11,463 nucleotides of DNA, taken from contig SCUR01000143.1 in assembly GCA_004297235.1 (NCBI GenBank), positions 1 through 11,463 on the forward strand. The letters are read 5' to 3'. The notes under the pieces were generated by a model. That model was not told the DNA's origin. It made no database searches and worked only from the letters and a program-made list of their open reading frames with translations. This stretch comes from Candidatus Manganitrophaceae bacterium. GTDB lineage: Bacteria; Nitrospirota; Nitrospiria; SBBL01; Manganitrophaceae. Below, one piece after another: positions 1 through 6,608 of this stretch. Positions within the stretch are counted from its first letter, which is position 1. The number at the start of each line of letters is the position of its first letter. Made by a program: the position numbers and the translations under genes.

Positions 1-21
1 TCAGCTCAGATCGACTGAATC

Positions 22-1467
22 TTAAGGAGAGGATTTTGAGGGTGGGACGCGTTGGACGCGATAGAGATAGATCTTTCCGGTTCGCTCAAGATCTTGCGAA
101 GGGGAATAGGTCGGCGCGCTGACGACAAATCCGGTGAAGCTTTTCGATTGAATCGGGGCGGCCGCCTCGCCGAAGAAGGCCCGCGCTTGATCTTCCCCCG
201 AAGTCGTCCAGGCCGCCTTCTCGCCCGACCCTTTGGGACCGCCGAGATAAAGGAAGACCTTGCCCGCCTGGACTTGATCGTTCTCTTTCTGCTTGGAGCC
301 GACCAGAAGATCTTCATAGCCGTCGCGATTGAGATCGCCGACCGCGGTGACGCTGGTCGCATATTTGCCGTCGATCAGATCGTCCCCGGAGGAGGTCCAA
401 GCGGGGGTCTTCGCCATCCCGAAAGCCGACCTGAGAAAGAGAAAAGCTTTTCCGGCATCGGTATGACCGGGAGTGTCTTGGAAGTAAGCGCCGACGGCCA
501 GATCCCGAAAGCGGTCTCCATCGGCGTCGAGCGCGGCCATCGCCAAGCCGAAAGCGGCGCCGCCCTGATTGTCTCCGGAGGCGCTCCAGACCGGCCACTC
601 GGAAGGTCCGCGCGACGACCCTGGGTAGAGGAAAACTTTTCCGACGAGACGGGGGGCCGCCACGACGATATCGTCATAATGATCCAGATTGAGGTCTCCC
701 GCCCCCGCCACGACGAGGCCGTAGCCGGAGCCGGGAAGAAGATCGCCCATCGACGTCCAGGCCGGCTTTTTGGAGGGACCTTGCGCGCCTCCCATATACA
801 AATAGGCCTTTCCGACCGCCATCTCCTTGTCGGCGTAACCGCTTGCTCCGACCAGAAGATCGTTATACCCGTCGCCGTTGACATCCCCGGCCGACGCGAC
901 CGAAGTGCCGAAGAAGGCCCCCGTTTGCGAGTCTCCCGAGGAGCTCCAGATCGGATGATTCGCGAGTCCATCGGCTCCCCCGGCGTACACATAGACCCGC
1001 CCGGTGAAAGCCCCTTTGTCCCCCAGCCGGTAATTGGGCGCGCCGATCACGGCATCGGCAAAGCGATCTCCGTTCAGATCGGCCAACGCGATCGAGGCGC
1101 CGAAGTAAGCCCCTTCGATGTTGTCGCCGCTGCTGCTCCAGGCCGGCTTGTCGGAAAATCCGGAGGCTGTTCCAAGGTAAAGATAGACCTTTCCCGCCTC
1201 GGCCTTCCCGGTGTTGAAGGAGTTCGCCGCCACCAGAAGGTCGGGGAAGCCGTCCTTGTTGACATCCCCCGTCGCCAACGCCGAGCCGAAGTGAGAGAAC
1301 GTTGCATTTTCTCCGGTCGAACTCCAGACCATCTCCACCGGCGGAAGGGGAAGCGGATCGCCCCCCGTCCGGCCGCCCGACCGCTGACAGCCGCCCACGG
1401 CGATCACCCAGCAGGCCCAAACGGCGATTCCGATGAATGCTCTCTTCCCGGAGCTCAATCCCATCAT
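22..1467 (-). CDS. FG-GAP/VCBS repeat lipoprotein, predicted seven-bladed beta-propeller
   Basis: The 481-residue product starts with a lipoprotein signal: a basic start (K8, R9), a hydrophobic stretch and a lipobox V24-G25-G26-C27. Q28 follows the cysteine, so nothing argues against outer-membrane sorting. The rest is seven FG-GAP-type repeats of about 60 residues. Each opens with F/YG-x-S/A, carries a D-x-N-x-D-G-x-x-D calcium-loop-like motif and ends in L/I-L-V-x-A. Each also carries a W-[ST]-[ST/A]-x-G-[DE] segment. The motif is clear in repeats 1 and 3, altered in 2, 4, 5 and 6, and lost in 7 (I-Q-S-K-S-F-T). Seven repeats is the count expected for a closed integrin-alpha-like propeller. 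Either ATG of the ATGATG pair (1467 or 1464) could start; the purine-rich GGGGAGAGGGA just upstream serves both. Ligand and role are unknown: I infer an envelope scaffold or binding protein. The gene is divergent from hflX. Confidence 0.88.
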   Translation of the reverse strand: MMGLSSGKRAFIGIAVWACWVIAVGGCQRSGGRTGGDPLPLPPVEMVWSSTGENATFSHFGSALATGDVNKDGFPDLLVAANSFNTGKAEAGKVYLYLGTASGFSDKPAWSSSGDNIEGAYFGASIALADLNGDRFADAVIGAPNYRLGDKGAFTGRVYVYAGGADGLANHPIWSSSGDSQTGAFFGTSVASAGDVNGDGYNDLLVGASGYADKEMAVGKAYLYMGGAQGPSKKPAWTSMGDLLPGSGYGLVVAGAGDLNLDHYDDIVVAAPRLVGKVFLYPGSSRGPSEWPVWSASGDNQGGAAFGLAMAALDADGDRFRDLAVGAYFQDTPGHTDAGKAFLFLRSAFGMAKTPAWTSSGDDLIDGKYATSVTAVGDLNRDGYEDLLVGSKQKENDQVQAGKVFLYLGGPKGSGEKAAWTTSGEDQARAFFGEAAAPIQSKSFTGFVVSAPTYSPSQDLERTGKIYLYRVQRVPPSKSSP

Positions 1468-1494
1468 TCCCTCTCCCCATGACGCAAGGGGCCT

Positions 1495-1500
1495 ATTATA
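1495..1500 (-). promoter_or_regulatory. Putative -10 box of the propeller lipoprotein gene
   Basis: Read on the minus strand, these bases are a perfect TATAAT about 27 bases upstream of the first ATG of the lipoprotein gene. This would give a leader of roughly 20 nt containing the purine-rich ribosome binding site. The -35 position about 17 bp further upstream is only T-rich (TTTTCT) and matches TTGACA poorly, so the call rests on the -10 box and its spacing. Confidence 0.4.
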
Positions 1501-1544
1501 GCAATCGATTTCGAAAAAGAAAAATGGTATTATTTATAAAAACG

Positions 1545-1606
1545 GTGAGGAGTAAGTAGTCAGGAGTGAAAACAAAATCCTTTACACCTTACACCTTACT
1601 CCTCAC
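1545..1606. repeat. Perfect 12 bp inverted repeat around a 38 bp spacer, spanning the hflX 5' end
   Basis: The left arm 1545-1556 (gtgaggagtaag) is the exact reverse complement of the right arm 1595-1606 (cttactcctcac). As RNA from the hflX side it would fold into a hairpin with a large loop that ends just upstream of the ribosome binding site at 1615-1620. The arms have the sequence of heptamer-type interspersed repeats. The element looks like a small repeat insertion in the hflX leader and not a terminator, as no U-run follows it. Confidence 0.6.
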
Positions 1607-3311
1607 TCTCAACTGGAGGAAGCAAACGAACATCTACGGAACAACCAGCGGCTTGAAGCCGCAGCAGATTAAACGGCTGGAGCAGATCGGCCGGCGCAAA
1701 ATCAAATCAGACCAGGTCGTCACACCGGAGATCGCCCGGCTGATGACGACCCTTTCTTTTGAGATCGGACGGCAAATCGGCATCTTGGTGGGACGCGAGG
1801 GGGAGATCTACTCCGTCCTCGTCGGAAACGAACGGGAGATCATGATCCCCGATCTCACCGAGCTTCGCTTCAGCAAGCGAGGCCTTCGAGGGGTGCGGCT
1901 GGTTCATACGCATCTGAAGAACGAGCCGCTGAATGAAGACGATCTGAGCGACTTGGCCCTCCTTCGTCTCGATCTGATCGCTGCGGTCGGCGTGGTTCAG
2001 GAGGGACTTCCCGGAACGGTCTACCTCGCCCACCTCCTTCCGCAAAATCCGGACGGCCAGATCTACGAGATCCATCCGCCGATCTCGATTCACCAGCTGA
2101 ATCTTCCGCTGAAGTCGTTCCTCGCCGCGCTCGAAGCCGAGCTCGATTCGGGCGAGCGAACCCGCGCCGTCGACGGCCGGAAGGAAAAAGCGATTTTGAT
2201 CAGCGTCTCGACAAAAGTGCGGATCGATCAGGAAGCGTCGATGGATGAGCTCGCCGAGCTCGCCCGCTCCGCCCGACTGGTCCCGATCGATCGGATCTAC
2301 CAGCGGCCGAAGAGCTTTCACCCGAAATATCTCCTCGGAGAGGGGAAGCTGAAAGAGGTGGTGATGAAGGCGCTGCAGCAGCAGGCCGACCTTTTGATCT
2401 TCGACCAGAATCTCACCCCGCTGCAGGTGAAGGCGATCGGAGAGGTCACCGAGATGAAGGTGCTCGACCGGACCCAGCTGATCCTCGATATCTTCGCCCA
2501 GCGGGCGCAGACCCGCGAGGCCAAGGTTCAGGTGGAGCTGGCGCAGCTTCGGTATCGTCTGCCGAGATTGGCCGAGCGGAGCACCGCCCTTTCGCGCCTC
2601 ACCGGCGGCATCGGCGGGAGAGGACCGGGGGAGACGCGGCTGGAGGTCGACCGCCGCCGGGCGCGAGATCGGATCGCGCGGCTGGAGCGGGAGTTGGAAT
2701 CGCTGGCCGAGGCGCGGGCGCGCCGCCGGGTGCGGCGGGTCGCCCATTCCCTCCCGATCCTCTCGATCGTCGGCTACACCAATGCCGGAAAGTCGACCCT
2801 GCTCAATGCGCTGACGAAGAGCGATGTTCAGACCGAAGACCTCCTCTTCGCGACCCTTGATACGTCGACGCGGCGGCTCCGTTTTCCGCGCGAGCGGGAG
2901 GTGATCATCACCGACACCGTCGGCTTCATCCAATCGCTTCCCCCCGATCTGCTCGGCGCGTTTCGATCGACGCTCGATGAGCTGCGCGATGCGCACCTGT
3001 TGATCCACCTGGTCGACATCAGCGACCCGCATTTCGAGCAGCATATCCAGACCGTTCAGAAAATTCTGAATGAGCTGGGATTGGAAAAAACGCCGCAGCT
3101 CCTCGTCTTCAACAAGAAGGACCGGATCACGCCGCGAACTGTGGCGACTCTCTGCGAGCGGCACGGCGCCCTTGCGATCTCGGCGCTTCAACCGGCGAGC
3201 CTGCCCCCTCTGCTGGCCGCCATCGAAGACCGGCTCTGGGCGGAAAGCAAAACCGAGCCGGCCCTCCCCGCGGCCGCGCCGACATATGATGAGGCCGGTC
3301 CCCCTTTCTGA
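1566..3311 (+). CDS. hflX: GTPase HflX, ribosome-associated
   Basis: HflX is a translational GTPase that binds the 50S subunit and splits stalled or idle ribosomes, notably under heat stress; this is known for the family. Numbered from GTG 1566, the 581-residue protein has an HflX N-terminal region from about residue 24, including V-H-T-H-L. A glycine-rich G-G-x-G-G-R-G-P-G-E signature lies near 346-356 and a basic helical linker near 363-395. The Ras-like G domain follows: G1 GYTNAGKST (403-411), G2 around the T-L-D-T-S-T-R stretch, G3 DTVGF (450-454), G4 NKKD (516-519) and G5 S-A-L near 539. All key nucleotide-binding residues are present. The C-terminus has a short Ala/Pro-rich tail. The first 20 codons overlap the heptamer repeat and look non-native, so the true start may be ACG 1626, giving about 561 residues. 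The AT-rich stretch at 1505-1540 (for example TATTAT at 1528) could hold its promoter. The gene converges on the M50 protease gene. Confidence 0.95.
   Translation: MKTKSFTPYTLLLTLNWRKQTNIYGTTSGLKPQQIKRLEQIGRRKIKSDQVVTPEIARLMTTLSFEIGRQIGILVGREGEIYSVLVGNEREIMIPDLTELRFSKRGLRGVRLVHTHLKNEPLNEDDLSDLALLRLDLIAAVGVVQEGLPGTVYLAHLLPQNPDGQIYEIHPPISIHQLNLPLKSFLAALEAELDSGERTRAVDGRKEKAILISVSTKVRIDQEASMDELAELARSARLVPIDRIYQRPKSFHPKYLLGEGKLKEVVMKALQQQADLLIFDQNLTPLQVKAIGEVTEMKVLDRTQLILDIFAQRAQTREAKVQVELAQLRYRLPRLAERSTALSRLTGGIGGRGPGETRLEVDRRRARDRIARLERELESLAEARARRRVRRVAHSLPILSIVGYTNAGKSTLLNALTKSDVQTEDLLFATLDTSTRRLRFPREREVIITDTVGFIQSLPPDLLGAFRSTLDELRDAHLLIHLVDISDPHFEQHIQTVQKILNELGLEKTPQLLVFNKKDRITPRTVATLCERHGALAISALQPASLPPLLAAIEDRLWAESKTEPALPAAAPTYDEAGPPF
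1582..1609 (+). repeat. Degenerate heptanucleotide tandem repeat (four units)
   Basis: Four seven-base units are adjacent: TTACACC, TTACACC, TTACTCC and TCACTCT. The first two are identical and the others drift. The period and composition recall the short tandemly repeated heptanucleotide elements (STRR type) of some bacterial genomes; that link is by resemblance. In the hflX frame the units and their flank translate to a peptide reading S-F-T-P-Y-T-L-L-L-T-L-N, which looks like translated repeat and not like HflX protein. Confidence 0.6.
1615..1620 (+). promoter_or_regulatory. Ribosome binding site that points to a non-ATG hflX start (ACG at 1626)
   Basis: GGAGGA is the best Shine-Dalgarno match near the hflX 5' end. 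Five bases after it, in frame, is ACG (1626-1628), which would start a protein reading M/T-N-I-Y-G-T-T-S-G-L-K-P. That is where the conserved N-terminus of HflX-like proteins begins. No in-frame ATG, GTG or TTG lies between 1569 and the ATG near 1742, which is already inside the conserved domain. The GTG at 1566 has AGGA touching it with no spacer, so it is a poor start by this criterion. Confidence 0.55.
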
Positions 3312-3332
3312 AGTGAAGGGACGCGCTCCCGA

Positions 3333-4526
3333 TTAGGCGGCCTTCCGCGGCCGGTCCCTCTCGATCACGGGCCCCCGCTCCGGTCCGCGCACCGGCTCGC
3401 CGTTCTCCAGCTCGATCTTGAGCGAGAGGAAGCGAAGAAGATCTCTCAACGACAGGATTCCGACCAGCTTTCCCCGGTCCACCACCAGCAGACGGCTGCG
3501 GCCGGTCCGGCTCATCTTCGAAAGGGCCTTTACGGCATCGGCATCGGGGGAGATCGTATTGTCGACGGAGCAGGTTCCCGCCACCTCCCCCACGGTTCGA
3601 GACGGCCACTCGTTGCGGGGAATTTCCTTCACCTGGTTCAGATCGATGCAGCCGACCAGCTCTCCGTTCCGGACCACCGGAAAGAGCTTGAACTGATGCC
3701 GATAGACGTAATCCTCGATCAGTTGGGCGAGCGTGATGAAAGGGGAAACGACGATCGGATCGGTCTGCATGAAGCGGCGGACCCGCTCCCCCTCCAGCGC
3801 CTGTCGCGCGAGGAGCTGCTGATACGACATCCGGGCGGCATCCCGCAGGAACATGCCGATCAAAAATTGCCAGACCCCGCCGATGAAATTCCCGCGAAGG
3901 GCATTCAAGACACCGACGAAAATCAAAAAGAGTCCGAACCCGGAGCCGATCGTCGAGGAGATGCGCGTCCCCCATCGAAGATCGTTTCGCCATCCCCACA
4001 AAATCGACCGAAGCACCCGGCCCCCGTCGAGGGGGAAGGCCGGAACCAGGTTGAACACCGCCAGGATGGCGTTGATGACGCCGAGGTAGCCGAGAACGCC
4101 GTCGACCGGAGCGGGCCATCCGCTCCGCTCCCCGAAAATGTAGAACCCGTAGAATGCGGCCGCCAGGAAGATGCTGGAGAGCGGCCCGGCGATCGCCATC
4201 CAGAACTCGGCCCGCGGACTCGGCGGCTCATCGTCCATCTCCGCCACCCCGCCGAAGATAAAGAGGGTGATCCCTTTCATCGGGATGCCGAACCGGCGCG
4301 CCACGAGCGAATGGCTCATTTCATGAAAGACGATCGAGCCGAAGAGCCCCAGCGCGCCGACGATCCCCATGATCCAATAGGTCGCCGGCGAGAGCCCCCG
4401 GTACTCGACCGGGAAGAGACCGGCGGCGAGCGACCAGGTGACCAGCAGGGCGATGATGATCCAGCTCATATCGATGTGGACGGCGAAACCGAAGAGCTTA
4501 AATAGCGTAATCCTTTTACCGAACAT
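3333..4526 (-). CDS. Site-2 protease family (M50) membrane metalloprotease with two CBS domains
   Basis: This 397-residue intramembrane zinc protease belongs to the SpoIVFB-like branch of family M50, whose members cleave membrane-bound regulators within the membrane. The zinc motif H68-E-M-S-H72 lies in a hydrophobic segment. The third ligand motif N159-L-V-P-A-F-P-L-D167-G-G also lies in a membrane segment, so the active site looks intact. Membrane segments fall near 16-36, 50-72, 108-130, 145-165, 190-210 and 214-228. Two CBS domains follow (about 248-300 and 313-370), which in this family are thought to sense nucleotides and gate activity. The charged tail is rich in R, E and P. The start is well set: AAGGAGG lies four bases before the ATG. 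The upstream membrane-protein gene ends 53 bp away, so the two are probably co-transcribed. The substrate is unknown, and no sigma or anti-sigma gene is nearby. Confidence 0.92.
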   Translation of the reverse strand: MFGKRITLFKLFGFAVHIDMSWIIIALLVTWSLAAGLFPVEYRGLSPATYWIMGIVGALGLFGSIVFHEMSHSLVARRFGIPMKGITLFIFGGVAEMDDEPPSPRAEFWMAIAGPLSSIFLAAAFYGFYIFGERSGWPAPVDGVLGYLGVINAILAVFNLVPAFPLDGGRVLRSILWGWRNDLRWGTRISSTIGSGFGLFLIFVGVLNALRGNFIGGVWQFLIGMFLRDAARMSYQQLLARQALEGERVRRFMQTDPIVVSPFITLAQLIEDYVYRHQFKLFPVVRNGELVGCIDLNQVKEIPRNEWPSRTVGEVAGTCSVDNTISPDADAVKALSKMSRTGRSRLLVVDRGKLVGILSLRDLLRFLSLKIELENGEPVRGPERGPVIERDRPRKAA

Positions 4527-4579
4527 ACCTCCTCCTTAAAGCCGTTGAGGCGCCGCGAGACCCTCTTTGATTGAACGTC

Positions 4580-4993
4580 TCATCGACGATAGTGGGCCAG
4601 AATGGATGCGAGGAGGGCGAGGAGCAGAAGCCAGTAGAAGAGGTTGAGAACTATGAAGGTGCGCTCATCGAGCGTCGGTTCTTCTCTCGCCTCCGCCGGC
4701 GTCTCGCGCCGGACGTGCGGCAGGCGCATCGGCGCGGTCGCCGCCAGGAGCAGCGCAAAGAGAAATCCCGCCATCAGAAACGGGACCCAATAGATTCCCC
4801 AGAGAGGCGGCCCCGCCGGAGCGGCCCAGATCCCGCCGAGCCACGAGGCGAGAAAAACCACGAGAAAGAACCAGAGAAATTCGGCCCATCCCGCCCCGTT
4901 CGCCCAAAGACCGGACTTGCGAAGCCGCGGCCAGAAGATCACCGTCAAGATCAGACCGGTGACCAGCGCCACCAGAAAATCAACCAGAATCAT
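4580..4993 (-). CDS. Small membrane protein with four predicted helices, function unknown
   Basis: I do not recognise this 137-residue protein. Four hydrophobic stretches can be read: about 3-21, 36-57, 67-87 and 113-135. They are rich in tryptophan and aromatics near the boundaries (W21, W30, W36, W41, W51, W56, W65, W69, W121). A polar, charged loop of about 25 residues (R90-R111, with several Arg and Glu) sits between helices 3 and 4 and is probably cytoplasmic, as it holds most of the positive charge. There is no cleavable signal and no catalytic motif. A weak GAAGGT lies just before the ATG at 4993. The gene is first of a likely two-gene unit with the site-2 protease, so a role as its partner or as a membrane accessory is possible; this is inference from position only. 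Confidence 0.75.
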   Translation of the reverse strand: MILVDFLVALVTGLILTVIFWPRLRKSGLWANGAGWAEFLWFFLVVFLASWLGGIWAAPAGPPLWGIYWVPFLMAGFLFALLLAATAPMRLPHVRRETPAEAREEPTLDERTFIVLNLFYWLLLLALLASILAHYRR

Positions 4994-5095
4994 CGACCTT
5001 CACATCCACTTAATTTGAAGATATCGTGTTTGGATCGGTCGTGTCTATGTAGCTCGAAAGGGGTATCCGGCCGCAAGCTCAGAGACGGAGAAAGA

Positions 5096-5127
5096 AAAAA
5101 GGGCGACCCCCTTGGGTCGCCCTTTTT
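5096..5127 (-). terminator. Rho-independent terminator after the glycine-rich protein gene
   Basis: A perfect 9 bp GC-rich stem (5101-5109 GGGCGACCC pairs with 5114-5122) closes a four-base loop. It is flanked by five to six A on one side and five T on the other, so it can act in both directions. It starts 16 bases after the stop codon of the glycine-rich protein gene, which it should terminate. It also insulates the downstream membrane-protein/protease pair, which therefore needs its own promoter within 4994-5095. I see no convincing promoter there. Confidence 0.88.
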
Positions 5128-5142
5128 GAACTGAACAGAAAC

Positions 5143-6555
5143 TTATCGCAGCGATTCGGCCGGGATTTCCCTACCGGAAGTCGTGATGTAAACGACGGAC
5201 GACTTCCCGCCGAATGCCGCCGCCACGCGGACCTTTTCGATCCGGTCGCCGTCGGCAAAGACCGGGAAGTCGAGCGCCGCCGTCTGAGTCAGCGTGAAAG
5301 TGGCCGAAGCCGATAGAACACTCGGTCCGGCCGGGAGGGTTACACTCGCCGACGCTGTAGAGGCGTCCGTTGTCCCTGAAAGAGCCGTGCTCGTCGCGGT
5401 GGTCTTCACTCCGGTCGTCGGAATGACGGAAACGGTGATCGCCGTTCCGATTGGTATACCGCTCGCGGACATCGTGACCGTAACCGGGTTGGAAGTAGAA
5501 GAAGGAAGGGTAATATCGGCTGAGCCGGTCGGATTGTCGGGTGCTGCAACCCCGGCAACGGAGGTGATCCGAAGCGTTGGATTGCCGGGGACGAAAACCG
5601 TTCCCGTCGCACCCGTTGTATAGGGAGGAGTGGTCGATGAGGTCCGGGTAATTGTCGTTGCTTCAATTCGAATTCGGCCGACACTTCCCGTTCCACCGGT
5701 ATTGACTCCGCCGCAAGGAGATCCGGAACCGCCGCCATTAGCTGAAAGCGTCCCATTGCCGCTAATAGTATTTGCCACCAGTCGGATCGCGCCGCCGCTC
5801 CCTCCGCCGCCACAGGCCCCGCTGTTGGTTCCAGTGGAACTTCCACCTGTTCCCCCGTTGGCGAGAATCGAGCCGGTCACAGAAATCGTGCCGGATGATG
5901 CGATCAAAATGGCGCCCCCTCCCCCTCCTCCGCCGGAGCCGCCAAAGTTTGTCCCGGCCGTCGCGCCTCCGCCCCCCGATCCTCCGATGAGAGGGAGAAG
6001 GGTCGGCGAGCCATAAGCAGGCCCCCCTCCTAGACCGCTATTGTTATCAAACCCTCCGACCAAGGCGAACCCCCCTCCTCCGCCCCCTCTGATCGCTGTC
6101 GTGACAACGCCGGGGCTCCCTCCGCCCGGTCCTTGCCCGTTTCCTCCCGCCGCGCCCAGCGTTCCGGCCGGTCCTCCGAATCCCCCATTGAAGCCACCCG
6201 GTCCCCCAATTCCCGGCTGACCGTCATCACCGAGGTTGCCGTCTCCCGCCGCCCCCGTGTTTGCTGCATTCCCCCCGCTAATATCAATCGTTCCCGCAAC
6301 CGTCACATCCCCGCTCGCCAGGATCGTCACCGGCGTATTGGCGCTGTTCTTCAAGAACTTCACCGTGACCCCGGTCGGAATATTGACCGTCGTGAAATTA
6401 AAAACGCCGTTCGGCGGAAGCTGGAGCGTCGTGTTGACCGCAGGAGCGAAGGCCCCGTCGGCGCCCGTGCTCCCGCTGGTAAAGGCCCGGGCGTCGGCTC
6501 CCCAGAGAAGCCCCAGCCCCATGATTGCGATGATCAGATACGATCGCGTCTTCAT
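5143..6555 (-). CDS. Exported glycine-rich protein, predicted beta-solenoid with C-terminal Ig-like region
   Basis: The 470-residue protein has a Sec signal peptide (K2, R4, hydrophobic core 6-18, likely cleavage after A-R-A24). Residues about 25-93 are strand-rich. Residues 94-290 are very rich in glycine, with runs of six to seven Gly. A coil-like pattern recurs three times, near 76-94 (T-I-L-A-S-G-D-V-T-V-A-G-T-I), 215-234 (I-L-I-A-S-S-G-T-I-S-V-T-G-S-I) and 256-274 (I-R-L-V-A-N-T-I-S-G-N-G-T-L), which suggests a parallel beta-solenoid. The only two cysteines of the mature part (C248, C281) flank the last coil and could pair. Residues about 325-425 are Thr/Ser/Val-rich and look like an Ig-like domain. 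I chose ATG 6555 because AGGGGGA precedes it with good spacing and a signal peptide follows; the frame stays open further upstream, to 6837, but that stretch overlaps the upstream gene. The gene is 53 bp downstream of the giant repeat gene. Likely a surface or extracellular matrix protein; ligand unknown. Confidence 0.82.
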   Translation of the reverse strand: MKTRSYLIIAIMGLGLLWGADARAFTSGSTGADGAFAPAVNTTLQLPPNGVFNFTTVNIPTGVTVKFLKNSANTPVTILASGDVTVAGTIDISGGNAANTGAAGDGNLGDDGQPGIGGPGGFNGGFGGPAGTLGAAGGNGQGPGGGSPGVVTTAIRGGGGGGFALVGGFDNNSGLGGGPAYGSPTLLPLIGGSGGGGATAGTNFGGSGGGGGGGAILIASSGTISVTGSILANGGTGGSSTGTNSGACGGGGSGGAIRLVANTISGNGTLSANGGGSGSPCGGVNTGGTGSVGRIRIEATTITRTSSTTPPYTTGATGTVFVPGNPTLRITSVAGVAAPDNPTGSADITLPSSTSNPVTVTMSASGIPIGTAITVSVIPTTGVKTTATSTALSGTTDASTASASVTLPAGPSVLSASATFTLTQTAALDFPVFADGDRIEKVRVAAAFGGKSSVVYITTSGREIPAESLR

Positions 6556-6608
6556 AAAATCCCCCTTGTGAAATCTTAAAGGTCTTCTTCTCATACCGGT
6601 CCGGACCC

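Noticed and set aside
52..1482. A 476-residue open frame on the plus strand opposite the propeller lipoprotein gene
   Set aside because: It is the antisense of a clear FG-GAP lipoprotein gene with signal peptide and repeats; its product is low-complexity R/D/P-rich and has no recognisable domain.
1707..3191. A 494-residue open frame on the minus strand opposite hflX
   Set aside because: hflX on the plus strand has all GTPase motifs; the antisense frame is open because of GC-rich codon bias and shows no domain.
3293..3360. Possible terminator hairpins between the convergent hflX and protease genes
   Set aside because: Only 4-5 bp stems (for example CCCTT/AAGGG at 3303-3321) without a T-run are visible; too weak to call.
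4994..5095. Promoter for the membrane protein/protease pair
   Set aside because: Candidate boxes (TTGCGG and TACATA on the minus strand) have poor matches and a 19 bp spacer; not supportable.
5720..6330. Possible PE-PGRS-like or ice-nucleation protein
   Set aside because: Glycine richness is similar, but no PE domain and no regular 16-residue ice-nucleation repeat are present.
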